Of a stretch of 64,000 nucleotides of DNA, positions 25,270 through 33,704 are shown piece after piece. Position numbers and translations under genes: made by a program. A model generated the notes under the pieces. The model saw only the letters and a list, made by a program, of their open reading frames with translations, did not search any database and had not been told where the DNA came from. Within the stretch, counting starts at the first letter, position 1; every line of letters starts with the position of its first letter. Origin of the DNA: an uncultured Erysipelotrichaceae bacterium (GTDB lineage: Bacteria; Bacillota_I; Bacilli_A; RFN20; CAG-826). The stretch covers positions 1 through 64,000 of the forward strand of contig CACYCS010000004.1 of the NCBI GenBank assembly GCA_902773005.1. The letters are read 5' to 3'.

Positions 25270-25756
25270 GGATGGTCTCCATCGCTTCATCATAAGCCTC
25301 GCGAACATCGAAACCAAAACAATAGACAGTGATGTCCAAATCAGGTGCCTTGCTTAACTCTTGAAGCGCGATCGGCGCGGCTTTCTGCACAGGATAGCCA
25401 TAGATCCCAGTAGAAATGGAGGGGACGGCAATTGTTTTAATGCCATTCTCGCGCGCAACGCGGATAATGCTTCGATATACCTCGCGAAGCTTTGCCTCGG
25501 GCTCACGCTCCAAATAGTAGTTTGGCCCGACGGCGTGAATAATGTATTTGGTGTGAAGGTTGAAGCCGGGGGTGATTCTTGCGTCCCCCGTTGGGCATGG
25601 GCGGACTTTGACGCAGGCCTCGAGCAATTCCTCAAAGCCGGCACCCTCGTAGATTGCTCCACAAACTCCGCCGCCAGGCGCCAATGCCGAATTTGCCGCG
25701 TTTACAAGCGCGTCGCCTTCAAATTCTGTTATGTCCCCACTAACAATTTTTATCAT
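25262..25756 (-). CDS. Macrodomain ADP-ribosyl hydrolase
   Basis: A 164-residue MacroD-type protein that removes ADP-ribose from proteins or deacetylates O-acetyl-ADP-ribose. Diagnostic blocks are GDITEFEGDALVNAANSAL, the glycine-rich loop APGGGVCGAIYEGAG and the second loop VPSISTGIYGYP that holds the distal ribose and phosphate; length equals a single macrodomain. It is the first gene of an operon with a sensor kinase and regulator, overlapping the kinase. A TATCAT sits 9 nt before the ATG with no ribosome binding site, so it is probably leaderless. Confidence 0.9.
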   Translation of the reverse strand: MIKIVSGDITEFEGDALVNAANSALAPGGGVCGAIYEGAGFEELLEACVKVRPCPTGDARITPGFNLHTKYIIHAVGPNYYLEREPEAKLREVYRSIIRVARENGIKTIAVPSISTGIYGYPVQKAAPIALQELSKAPDLDITVYCFGFDVREAYDEAMETIRG

Positions 25757-25807
25757 TGTTAGATAATGATAAACCTTAGACGGGGTTAAGGAAGAATGAA
25801 TTCGTTG

Positions 25808-25838
25808 AAAAAAGGCGGCGCTTTTTTGCTGCGCCGCC
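25808..25838 (-). terminator. Terminator of the C69 peptidase gene
   Basis: Minus strand: GGCGGCGC (25831-25838) pairs with GCGCCGCC (25814-25821), followed by TTTTTT (25808-25813). Confidence 0.85.
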
Positions 25839-25859
25839 GTAATCCGTTGGGTACGTGTA

Positions 25860-27299
25860 TCAGTTATCGGACCTTGCGAAGCCGTTCTTCATGTTGCAAC
25901 TGGCCGTGAAGAGGACGTTAGAGAGGCAAGCGTCTGTCAGCTTTTTGGTTTTCGCCGCGATTTGAGCGTTTGCGTGGTTTAGCAGGCTGAGATCGCTGCT
26001 CTTCGAGTATTCGGTGTCGGTCTCTTTGGTAAGGTGAAGCGCCTCGGATTGCAGAGCCTCTTGATAACGTTCCACATGGATGATGCATGTGCCGAAATGC
26101 GCATCGGTCAACGCGCCGATGATGCGGTTTGCCCAATAGAAGTTGTCCGTTGATGGAGTGAGGGTCGTGTTGCCGAAATAGGCGGGGATGGTATCGACAT
26201 TCGCGTAAATAGGTACGAAGGCATTGAATGGATTGCTGCCAAAGGAGAACCATTCGATCGCCGCGATTTCGGAGGGGACGTATGGCCTGATTTGGTTCAA
26301 ATGCACGAAGCTTGTGCGCGAGATGCCAATGGGGCGGAACTGTCCGCGCTCCTTTTCGTCGCCAAAGCGCGCATAGGGATCATACGGGGTTCCTTGATAA
26401 TGCGAGGATAGCAGATACTTTACGTCTTCGACGGTGATTTTCCTTTCGGGGACGAGGCTCCATGGAATGTCGTCGGAAAGAGGGGTGTAGTCTGCATTTG
26501 GCCCGTCCCATTTAAAGGTGCGTGGGTTGAGGTAGCGCGCGATATACCAAGCCCTCGGGGTATTGTAGACGTGATCCGAATCGGAGTGGCTTCCAAAAGC
26601 CAAACGCGGATTGAATTTCCCGTCGAGGTTCAAATCGAGGTGGTTGCTCTCCACGAATTCTCTGAGGTCTTTGGAACACATATATTCTTGTTGCGCGCCG
26701 TATGCATCGTCCCAATCGAATTCATCGAGCCCGAATTGGTTGGGCATGACGACGTAACGATCGTCTGGAACGCGTCTAGCAATGAAATGGTGCCCACCGA
26801 TGGTTTCAACCCACCAGATCTCGTCCTTATCGGAGAAGGCGATTCCGTTGGACTCATACGTGCCATATTTTTCAAGCAGTTCGCCTAGGCGGATTACGCC
26901 TTCTCGTGCGCTATGAATATAAGGCAAGGTGATGACGACAAGGTCCTCCTCACCTATGCCGCCCTTTTTAAGCAATGGGTCCGCTGCTAGGACGCGCTCA
27001 TTGGTTGTGATTGTTTCGGTTGCGGTCATGGCAACGTTTTCGGCGTTGATTCCATCCGCTGCCCAAATGCCAACAATTTGATTCACGCTTGGCATGGAAG
27101 TATAGCGAAGCGGGTTGTCCGGGAGGTCGATTTCAATCTTCCCGATTTTAGATTTGTATTTGCGGGGCTGCTTTTCAGGAAGAACGACGACTAGCTTCTT
27201 TTCGTGGAACTGTCCGGTAGGGCAGTCGTCGTTTCTTGCAGTCATCGTTGAGCCATCATAGGAGGCTTTCTTGCCTACGAGGATTGTTGTGCATGCCAT
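25860..27299 (-). CDS. Peptidase family C69 dipeptidase
   Basis: A 479-residue Ntn-hydrolase. The mature enzyme would begin near the N-terminus at the catalytic cysteine in MACTTILVGKKAS, followed by the family block DGSTMTARNDD. Later blocks NQIVGIWAADGINAENVAMTAT (given in part) and DEIWWVETIGGHHFIARRVPDD are typical of C69 dipeptidases that trim peptides for amino acid supply. There is no long propeptide or signal peptide, so it is cytosolic. AAAGGA lies about 10 nt before the ATG. The upstream intergenic region carries one copy of the 48-bp repeat shared with ruvX. Confidence 0.88.
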   Translation of the reverse strand: MACTTILVGKKASYDGSTMTARNDDCPTGQFHEKKLVVVLPEKQPRKYKSKIGKIEIDLPDNPLRYTSMPSVNQIVGIWAADGINAENVAMTATETITTNERVLAADPLLKKGGIGEEDLVVITLPYIHSAREGVIRLGELLEKYGTYESNGIAFSDKDEIWWVETIGGHHFIARRVPDDRYVVMPNQFGLDEFDWDDAYGAQQEYMCSKDLREFVESNHLDLNLDGKFNPRLAFGSHSDSDHVYNTPRAWYIARYLNPRTFKWDGPNADYTPLSDDIPWSLVPERKITVEDVKYLLSSHYQGTPYDPYARFGDEKERGQFRPIGISRTSFVHLNQIRPYVPSEIAAIEWFSFGSNPFNAFVPIYANVDTIPAYFGNTTLTPSTDNFYWANRIIGALTDAHFGTCIIHVERYQEALQSEALHLTKETDTEYSKSSDLSLLNHANAQIAAKTKKLTDACLSNVLFTASCNMKNGFARSDN

Positions 27300-27371
27300 A
27301 ATTCAATATTCCTTTCAGGCGGGATTCCGCCGAGCGGGATAAGTATAGTCCAAATGAATGGGGCATAGCGA

Positions 27372-27473
27372 AATGACACAATCCATATCGATCGCGCATC
27401 GGCGGCAAATCAAGTATGACACCTGAATTTGGGATTCACCCCCCAAATTGTGGTGTTAAAACCCAAAAACGGG
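27372..27473. repeat. Left pair of direct repeats (R1 48 bp, R2 26 bp)
   Basis: R1 is 27372-27419 and is identical over 48 bp to 29388-29435. R2 is 27448-27473 and matches 29362-29387 at 24 of 26 positions. Between them a perfect 8-bp inverted repeat AATTTGGG (27426-27433) and CCCAAATT (27442-27449) can form a hairpin. The 28-bp R1-R2 gap is absent from the right side, where R2 and R1 are directly adjacent. Confidence 0.9.
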
Positions 27474-27562
27474 TATTAAGGATAGAAGCGTTTGCTTAGT
27501 GTGGCACATCTGTGCCCCCTTCTTTGGTTTAATAAGATATAAGCGTCCAAGGAGAAACTATT

Positions 27563-29251
27563 ATGGGCAGAATCAGCGAATCATTGAAAAAGAATATCAA
27601 CATCATCCGTGAGGTCGACCGTAGAATACGGGCCAATGAGCCGGTCGACATGACGCTGGCTTTCGAACTTGAAAATGCTTTTCGCAAGATCAATTATTTT
27701 ACCAATTACTGCGTCGTCAATGCCCCTGACAGCATGGAATCGCTTGGACGTTTCGTGAGCAGCGGCGAACTGGAAAACTTCAATTTGCCAGAGAACCTCG
27801 AAGAAAAACTTGCCCAATGGGAGGAAGGACTAGACGAAGCAGAGGCCGAGTATGTCTTTAATCGCCTGGCGACCCAAGACGCCATTCCGCCTTTTGTTCC
27901 TGACCTTCACGAACCCAATTCCACCAACTACATCAATTACGTCAAAGAAGTCATCGATGGCGTCGCCTCGTTCTCTAGCCGTGCGCACCTTGGCATTAGC
28001 GAGGAAGGCTTCAAGAAAATCATGGTCGACATCCAGCAGGATTTCATCAAAACATCGCTGGAACAAGACTATATCTATGATGAAAATAACGAAGTGGAAG
28101 CCTACGCTTTTGAATTGGCGGAAAGGCCTTTCCAAGCTCCGCTTAGAGACCACCGCGACGAACTTGACCTTGCCGACCAACGGGAATTCATGACCGACGC
28201 GAATTTAATGCTACAAGAACGTAACGAGGCCGCTGGACATCCAAACCCTCTCGCCGCATTGCAGCATCATCAGCGCATGGCAAAATTTTTGTTGCCCATC
28301 CAAGAATGCGATTCAAAACCCAAAGACCTCGCCGAAGTCGTCCAGAAATCCGTCATGGACTTCCAACGTGTGGCTCGTTCTGCCGCAAATAGCGGTCGAA
28401 GAGACTTCCCCACGACGGCAGAATTCCTATCTCTGGCGCGAGACCGCGTGGAAGCGGCAGTGCTTGATCGCTGCGTCGAACTTGGCGATGACCCCAACAG
28501 TGTCTTCCTCAAACAATTCTTGAAAAACCCGGTCGAAGCAATGACCAAATATTACGAGAATGCGCCGTATAGCCGTGAGGCTGAAGAAAATACCCGCATC
28601 CAGCAAAACCTTGATTCCATGCGGTCACAGCAAAGGAGTTACAATGATTTCCGCCAAGGCAAAGTCGACCGTTATGATGCCTTTATGCAGGATCGCCGCA
28701 ACCGCGCCGACCGCTTCATCCGCGAATCGATTCCGAGTTTCAACCCCGCGACCTTCAAAAGCCAATACAGAGGCGGCATCTTTGAACGCGCCCTTCATCG
28801 CACTTCTCCCGAATGGCAAAACGTCTCTGCCTTCATGGAGAATTGGTCCACCCAGGGCCCAGAAAATGGTAACCTCGACAAAGCTAGCGACCTTGCCACG
28901 AAGTACCTGCAGCACAAATTCCCTGGCGTCGACCCCAAAGACATCACCGTCGAGATGTGCGAATCCTTGGACGCCACCGGGCGTAGCCGTTCTTTGTTCT
29001 GCCTCACCGTCATCGATTCCGTCGATGCTGCTAAGGCCGAGACCATGAACGAGCGCATCGCGGAGAGCAACCGCAAGATAAGAGAGCTCCGCGCCTTAGT
29101 CGATCGCCCCGCCGCCAACTTCCAACAGCAGCTCGCTAACGACCTCGCTAACGAAGAAGTTGCCGAAAACAACAACGAGATTCAAAACAACAACGAAATC
29201 CATAACGAAAACGAGATCCAAAATAACGATATTGAGGCCAACATCGACTAG
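27563..29251 (+). CDS. Unrecognised 562-residue protein with Asn-rich tail
   Basis: A soluble, mostly helical and charged protein without signal peptide or membrane segment. Residues about 400-480 contain the compact block RGGIFERALHRTSPEWQNV, later YLQHKFPG and a RSRSLFCLTVIDS helix; as far as I remember, similar blocks recur in uncharacterised gut Bacillota proteins. The last 30 residues are a low-complexity run of N, E and I. AAGGAG precedes the ATG by 11 nt. The gene has its own terminator and is bracketed by direct repeats, so it may be a mobile or recently acquired cargo gene. No function can be given. Confidence 0.7.
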   Translation: MGRISESLKKNINIIREVDRRIRANEPVDMTLAFELENAFRKINYFTNYCVVNAPDSMESLGRFVSSGELENFNLPENLEEKLAQWEEGLDEAEAEYVFNRLATQDAIPPFVPDLHEPNSTNYINYVKEVIDGVASFSSRAHLGISEEGFKKIMVDIQQDFIKTSLEQDYIYDENNEVEAYAFELAERPFQAPLRDHRDELDLADQREFMTDANLMLQERNEAAGHPNPLAALQHHQRMAKFLLPIQECDSKPKDLAEVVQKSVMDFQRVARSAANSGRRDFPTTAEFLSLARDRVEAAVLDRCVELGDDPNSVFLKQFLKNPVEAMTKYYENAPYSREAEENTRIQQNLDSMRSQQRSYNDFRQGKVDRYDAFMQDRRNRADRFIRESIPSFNPATFKSQYRGGIFERALHRTSPEWQNVSAFMENWSTQGPENGNLDKASDLATKYLQHKFPGVDPKDITVEMCESLDATGRSRSLFCLTVIDSVDAAKAETMNERIAESNRKIRELRALVDRPAANFQQQLANDLANEEVAENNNEIQNNNEIHNENEIQNNDIEANID

Positions 29252-29274
29252 TTATCGTTAAGACTCACGTGCTA

Positions 29275-29314
29275 CCAAAAAGGGAAGGAATGCAAAGACG
29301 CCTTCCTTTTTTGG
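29275..29314 (+). terminator. Terminator of the 562-residue gene
   Basis: GGAAGG (29283-29288) pairs with CCTTCC (29301-29306), followed by TTTTTT; the flanking CCAAAAA and TTTTTTGG extend the stem. Confidence 0.8.
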
Positions 29315-29361
29315 TTAACAATGTTAATAGCCTTGTTCGAAAACTACCTGCAGCCCAAGCT

Positions 29362-29435
29362 TTGTGGTGTTAAATCCCAAAAGCGGGAATGACACAATCC
29401 ATATCGATCGCGCATCGGCGGCAAATCAAGTATGA
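29362..29435. repeat. Right pair of direct repeats (R2 then R1), containing the ruvX promoter
   Basis: R2 (29362-29387) abuts R1 (29388-29435). The end of R1 supplies most of the ruvX -10 element TATGAT (29431-29436), 7 nt before the ruvX ATG. In the left copy the same position reads TATGAC. Confidence 0.9.
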
Positions 29436-29443
29436 TATGCTCC

Positions 29444-29878
29444 ATGAAAAAGTATCTGCTCGCACTGGATTTAGGTAAAGGGTCGCTCGGATTAGCGCTA
29501 TCGCGCAGTGGAGAATTCATTGCGCCGCTTAAGGAAATAAGGTTCCCTGCCACCCACTATGAATACGCCATTGCGCACCTTCGGGAACTTCTGATGATAG
29601 AGAAGGTTGAAACGTTTGTTTTGGGCCTGCCTCTTTTTCCTTCGGGAGACGAGTGCGAAATGACGCCGATCGTAAAGCGATTTGCCACTCTTTTGGAGCA
29701 GAACTTCCCAAATATCGAAATCGTTTTCCAAGACGAGAGGAATTCTACCGTCGAAGCAGCGGCGATGTTGCGCGAAGCGGGCAAAAACGCGAAGAAAGCA
29801 AAAGGAAGCATTGATTCGGCCGCAGCCTACATCATTTTGAAGAGATATTTATCTTCGATTGGTCAATACGAGGACTAA
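29444..29878 (+). CDS. ruvX: RuvX/YqgF family Holliday-junction nuclease-like protein
   Basis: A 144-residue RNase H-fold protein of the RuvX/YqgF family, linked in bacteria to 16S/23S rRNA processing and junction resolution. Family features are LDLGKGSLGLALSRSG (first acidic residue), VLGLPLFPSGDE, FQDERNSTVEAAAML and the final IDSAAAYIILKRYL with the last acidic residue. The usual K-R-x-G after the first Asp is replaced by GKGSLG, a departure from most members. ATG 29444 is chosen because TATGAT ends 7 nt upstream; there is no Shine-Dalgarno sequence. Confidence 0.82.
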   Translation: MKKYLLALDLGKGSLGLALSRSGEFIAPLKEIRFPATHYEYAIAHLRELLMIEKVETFVLGLPLFPSGDECEMTPIVKRFATLLEQNFPNIEIVFQDERNSTVEAAAMLREAGKNAKKAKGSIDSAAAYIILKRYLSSIGQYED

Positions 29879-30069
29879 ATTAGTAGCAACGCTTCAAAAA
29901 AGACGCGATATATGTTTGATTTTTACTTCGTAACTCGATGGCGAAAAACAAGACATATATCCGCTAAAATTTCAAACCATGCGACACGTGCATTCGATTT
30001 TAAAATTCCCGTTGTTGAATATCTACTTGTGCGCGAGTAATATTTGTAAATGAATAAGGAGGACTTTAT

Positions 30070-31458
30070 ATGTCCAAACAAAATGGCAAGAAGAAAAGTT
30101 TCTCCACCAAGGTGCTTCTAGTTGGAATTATTTTCCTGCTTCTTTCCTTGGTGTGGCTTAATCTCACTGCCGCTGTCAAGATGGCACCGTTTGATGTCGC
30201 GACCAGTGGTGGAGAGCACTGGGGCGTCGCTGCTGGAACCTTCTGGTTCTGGAGAATGTTCGCCGCCGATCCTGGCTGGAGTGGAACCGGCCAAATGCAT
30301 TGGGGCAATGAGGATATTTGGTCCCTTCTCATCGTTACCTTCTGCTACGTTATTTCGATTCTGTTCGTTCTTGGCGTGGTCTTTGCGATCATCGGCAAGA
30401 AGGTCAAGAAGAACCTTCCCGCCCTTCTCGGCTTGTTGCTTGCTGGCTGGTACCTCGCCTACATCTGCGCGATGATCATCGTTCCTCTCAACCGTGGCTG
30501 GATCTGGCGCAGTGCTTACTTTGAATGGATGGTCGTCGCCGTTCTCGCGATCATCTCCTTCCTCTCTTTCGCTCTCGTCCCCGTTCTGAACCTCTTGAAC
30601 GCCGCCGCTGATGCCGTCAAGAAGGAAGAACCTCAGGAAGAAGAGAAGAAAAAAGAAGAAGAACCCGTTGGCCTCACCGAAGACGAGGTCCGCGAAATCG
30701 TCCGCGACGAGCTTGGCAAGCAAGAGAAAGCCGAAGAAGAGCCCGCCGAGGAAGAGCCTGAAGAAGGTATGACCGAAGACCAGGTCCGCGAAATCGTCCG
30801 CGAAGAGCTCTCTCACTACGAAGTGGTTACTGAAGATGAGCCCGAGGAAGAAAAGCCCGCCGAAGACGAGAATCTCGCTAAAGAAGAGGTTGTCGAGGAA
30901 GAGCCCGCTGCTGAAGAGCCTGTCAAAGAAGAACCCGCCGAAGAAGAACCCGCCGAGGAAGCCGAAGAAGAGGCTGACGAGGAAGAGGGCGACGACGAAG
31001 AAGGCGAAGAAGAGGGCGACGAAGCTGAGGCCGAAGGTGAAGCTGGACCGGACGATCCGTTCGCCAAGCTCCGCACCAAGAGGCGTCGCGCTTCCTTCGA
31101 GACCAAACTCAAGAAGAGCGAAGAAGATCTCCGCCACAAATACTATGATCTTCGCGACTACATCAAGTCCTATGGCGTGAATCCTCGCATCTCGATCCCA
31201 GGCGTCACCTTCTCTGCCCACCGCGAGAAATTTGTGTTCCTTACCATCAACGGCAAGCACATCAAAGCCTGCTTCGCCCTCAATCCTGATGATTACGCGA
31301 ACACCCCGATCCCTGTCGATCGCAACGAAGCGAAGAAGTATGAGGATCTCCCGCTCGCCTTCAAGGTGAAGTCGGATCTCTCCTTCCGCCGCGCTTGCAA
31401 GCTCGTCGACGACCTCATGGCCGCCAAGGGCATCGGTAAGCCGGAAGAGAAGAAGTAA
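30070..31458 (+). CDS. Membrane protein with long acidic linker and conserved C-terminal domain
   Basis: A 462-residue protein. Residues 1-180 have four hydrophobic helices (about 15-37, 85-108, 115-137, 147-170). Residues about 190-330 are extremely acidic (E, P, A, K) and contain two copies of a short helix, LTEDEVREIVRDEL and MTEDQVREIVREEL. Residues about 335-455 are a compact domain (ASFETKLKKSEEDL, KSYGVNPRISIPG, LTINGKHIKACFALNPDDY) that I have seen in unnamed Bacillota proteins. AAGGAGG precedes the ATG by 9 nt. It probably tethers a cytosolic domain to the membrane; its role is unknown. Confidence 0.7.
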   Translation: MSKQNGKKKSFSTKVLLVGIIFLLLSLVWLNLTAAVKMAPFDVATSGGEHWGVAAGTFWFWRMFAADPGWSGTGQMHWGNEDIWSLLIVTFCYVISILFVLGVVFAIIGKKVKKNLPALLGLLLAGWYLAYICAMIIVPLNRGWIWRSAYFEWMVVAVLAIISFLSFALVPVLNLLNAAADAVKKEEPQEEEKKKEEEPVGLTEDEVREIVRDELGKQEKAEEEPAEEEPEEGMTEDQVREIVREELSHYEVVTEDEPEEEKPAEDENLAKEEVVEEEPAAEEPVKEEPAEEEPAEEAEEEADEEEGDDEEGEEEGDEAEAEGEAGPDDPFAKLRTKRRRASFETKLKKSEEDLRHKYYDLRDYIKSYGVNPRISIPGVTFSAHREKFVFLTINGKHIKACFALNPDDYANTPIPVDRNEAKKYEDLPLAFKVKSDLSFRRACKLVDDLMAAKGIGKPEEKK

Positions 31459-31465
31459 TTCTCCC

Positions 31466-31522
31466 AAAGCAAAAAAGACGCAGGAAGTTGGAACCAATCC
31501 AACGACCTGCGTTTTTGCTTTG
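31466..31522 (+). terminator. Terminator
   Basis: A stem pairs AAAGCAAAAAAGACGCAGG with CCTGCGTTTTTGCTTT, with an inner TTGGA/TCCAA helix. Strong and possibly bidirectional. Confidence 0.8.
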
Positions 31523-31716
31523 CGGCTCACTGCGTCAAAGAAGCAATAGATAATAGGGTAACGATGGATTTTCGGGAATGGGTTAGTACACCCCCAACTT
31601 TTTCGAAGGACTTCTTACAATGAATTTCAAATGCGATAAAGCAAAAATATGCGCGGTTCTCCATTCTCGAATTTGCCGCTTTGTGAGACAATCTACACAT
31701 GAGGTGAATAAACAAC

Positions 31717-33570
31717 ATGCATTGCGAAACAAAACTCTCTGAAGGCCTTTATTACATCGGCGGATCCGATCGCAGGATTCATCTGTTCGAGAACGTCTAT
31801 CCGCTCGACAACGGGGCCAGCTACAACTCTTATCTCTATCTCGATGAGAAGACCCTTCTTCTCGACACCGTGGACGCCGCCGTCTCAAGCGTTTTCTATG
31901 ACAACCTGGCGTTCCTTCTTGGCGACAGGAAGCTCGATTACCTGGTCGTGAACCACATGGAGCCTGACCATGCCGCCAATATCGGCGAGCTATTGCTCCG
32001 CCACCCCGAGACCAAAGTGGTCGTGAACGCGCTCAGCAAGAAATTCCTGCTCAATTTCTTCCCGGACATCAAATGCGAATTCGTCATCGTCAAAGAAGGT
32101 GACAAACTTTCCATCGGCAAACACGAATTCACTTTCGTCATGGCCCAGATGGTCCACTGGCCCGAGGTCATGTTCACCTATGAACTCACCGAGAAGGTTC
32201 TCTTCTCTGCGGATGCATTTGGCACGTTTGGCGCCATCGCGGGCAACGTGGTTGCGGACCGTTCTACTTACACCAAGGAATTCATCGCCGAGGCGCGCCG
32301 CTACTACACGAACATCGTCGGCAAATACGGCGATCAGGTCGTGAATGTCCTTAAGAAAGCCGCCGATCTTGAAATCTCGATGATCTGCCCGCTTCATGGC
32401 CCTGTCCACAAAGGAAACCTGAACTTTATCCTCGACCCTTATAAACTCTGGGCGACCTATACCCCGGAAGATCCTGATGGCGTCATGATCGCCTATTCTT
32501 CCGTTTATGGCGATACCGCGAACGCCGCCGACATCCTTGCAACCAAACTGGCAGCCAAAGGGGTTCGCAACCTCGTTGTCTATGACGTCTCCAAAACCGA
32601 CTCCAGCTATCTGATCGCTGAAGCTTTCCGCGTGAAGACAATCGTCTTGGCCGCGACCACTTATAACGCGGGCGTCTTCGTGAAAATGGAGGACTTCCTC
32701 CACGATCTTGCAAACCACAAGATTCGCAACAGGACCGTCGCCTTCATCGAGAATGGCTCCTGGGCGCCTGCGGCAAAAGCCAACATGCAGAAGATCCTCG
32801 AAGGGCTTGATCTGACCTATCTCTCAGAGACGCTTACCATCGCGTCCTCACTCAAGGATTCGCAGCTTGGCGCGCTCGATGCCATCGCTGAAGCCGTCAC
32901 CGCAACCGTCCGCCCGAACGAGAAGAAAGCGGAAGAAGGCGGAATCATCGATGCGGCGGCAATGTTCAAATTGTCCTATGGCCTATTTGCCGTGTTCACC
33001 AAAGACGAAAAAGGCAAAGACAATGCCTCCATCAACAATTCCTTCTTCCAGGTGTCCAGCAATAATGTCATGCTCTGCGTGAACAAAGCCAATTACACCG
33101 CCGACACGATCAACGCGACCAAGAAGTTCACCGTTTCGGTTCTCACGGAATCCGTCGACTTCCCGCTGTTCAAGCGCTTTGGCTTTGCATCGGGTCGCGA
33201 TTCCGACAAGATGGCTGGCATCGAAGATCGCCTCGAAAGGGCCCAAAGCGGCATCTATTACCTCACCAAGGACTCCAACGCGATGTTCTCTTGCGAAGTC
33301 GCGCAGATCATCGATTGTGGGTCTCATTACCTCTATATCTGCAACATCGTCGAGTCCAAGGTGCTTAATAACGATCCTTCCGTGACCTACGCATTCTACT
33401 TCGCGAACATTAAACCCAAGCCGATCCCCGCGCCTCCCGCCAAAGAGAAGAAGGTCGGCTGGATGTGCAAGATCTGCGGCTACGTCTATGTTGGCGAAAC
33501 TCTTCCGCCCGATTACGTTTGCCCGCTTTGCAAACACCCTGCAACCGATTTCGAAAAGGTTGAGATCTAA
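31717..33570 (+). CDS. Flavodiiron protein fused to flavin reductase and rubredoxin domains
   Basis: A 617-residue fusion that should reduce oxygen (or NO) to water. Residues about 1-245 are the metallo-beta-lactamase-like diiron domain with HMEPDH, VHWPE, SADAFG and PLHGP providing iron ligands. Residues about 250-400 are a flavodoxin-like FMN domain (IAYSSVYGDTANAADIL). Residues about 410-565 resemble a flavin-reductase domain (SYGLFAVFT, FFQVSSNN). Residues about 572-617 are a rubredoxin with two CxxC knuckles (CKICGYVYVGE and CPLCKHP). All electron carriers are on one chain. AGGTGA lies 10 nt before the ATG. Confidence 0.92.
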   Translation: MHCETKLSEGLYYIGGSDRRIHLFENVYPLDNGASYNSYLYLDEKTLLLDTVDAAVSSVFYDNLAFLLGDRKLDYLVVNHMEPDHAANIGELLLRHPETKVVVNALSKKFLLNFFPDIKCEFVIVKEGDKLSIGKHEFTFVMAQMVHWPEVMFTYELTEKVLFSADAFGTFGAIAGNVVADRSTYTKEFIAEARRYYTNIVGKYGDQVVNVLKKAADLEISMICPLHGPVHKGNLNFILDPYKLWATYTPEDPDGVMIAYSSVYGDTANAADILATKLAAKGVRNLVVYDVSKTDSSYLIAEAFRVKTIVLAATTYNAGVFVKMEDFLHDLANHKIRNRTVAFIENGSWAPAAKANMQKILEGLDLTYLSETLTIASSLKDSQLGALDAIAEAVTATVRPNEKKAEEGGIIDAAAMFKLSYGLFAVFTKDEKGKDNASINNSFFQVSSNNVMLCVNKANYTADTINATKKFTVSVLTESVDFPLFKRFGFASGRDSDKMAGIEDRLERAQSGIYYLTKDSNAMFSCEVAQIIDCGSHYLYICNIVESKVLNNDPSVTYAFYFANIKPKPIPAPPAKEKKVGWMCKICGYVYVGETLPPDYVCPLCKHPATDFEKVEI

Positions 33571-33577
33571 TCCATTC

Positions 33578-33604
33578 GCCCCGGCCTAGAACGTCGGGGC
33601 TTTT
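33578..33604 (+). terminator. Terminator of the flavodiiron gene
   Basis: GCCCCG (33578-33583) pairs with CGGGGC (33595-33600), followed by TTTT. Confidence 0.8.
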
Positions 33605-33704
33605 AAATTCTGCGGTCGCTAGTTCATCGCGAATATAGTGATCGCTATAGCACACGCGCATATGTTTCATTTCGATGGCCGTTTTCTTGTATAATATCCG
33701 CGTT

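Noticed and set aside
29879-30069. Riboswitch before the acidic membrane protein
   Set aside because: Only one 9-bp inverted repeat is visible and no known aptamer motif fits.
30118-31530. 470-residue open frame on the minus strand
   Set aside because: It mirrors the acidic E-rich gene on the plus strand, has Leu/Phe-rich low complexity and no ribosome binding site.
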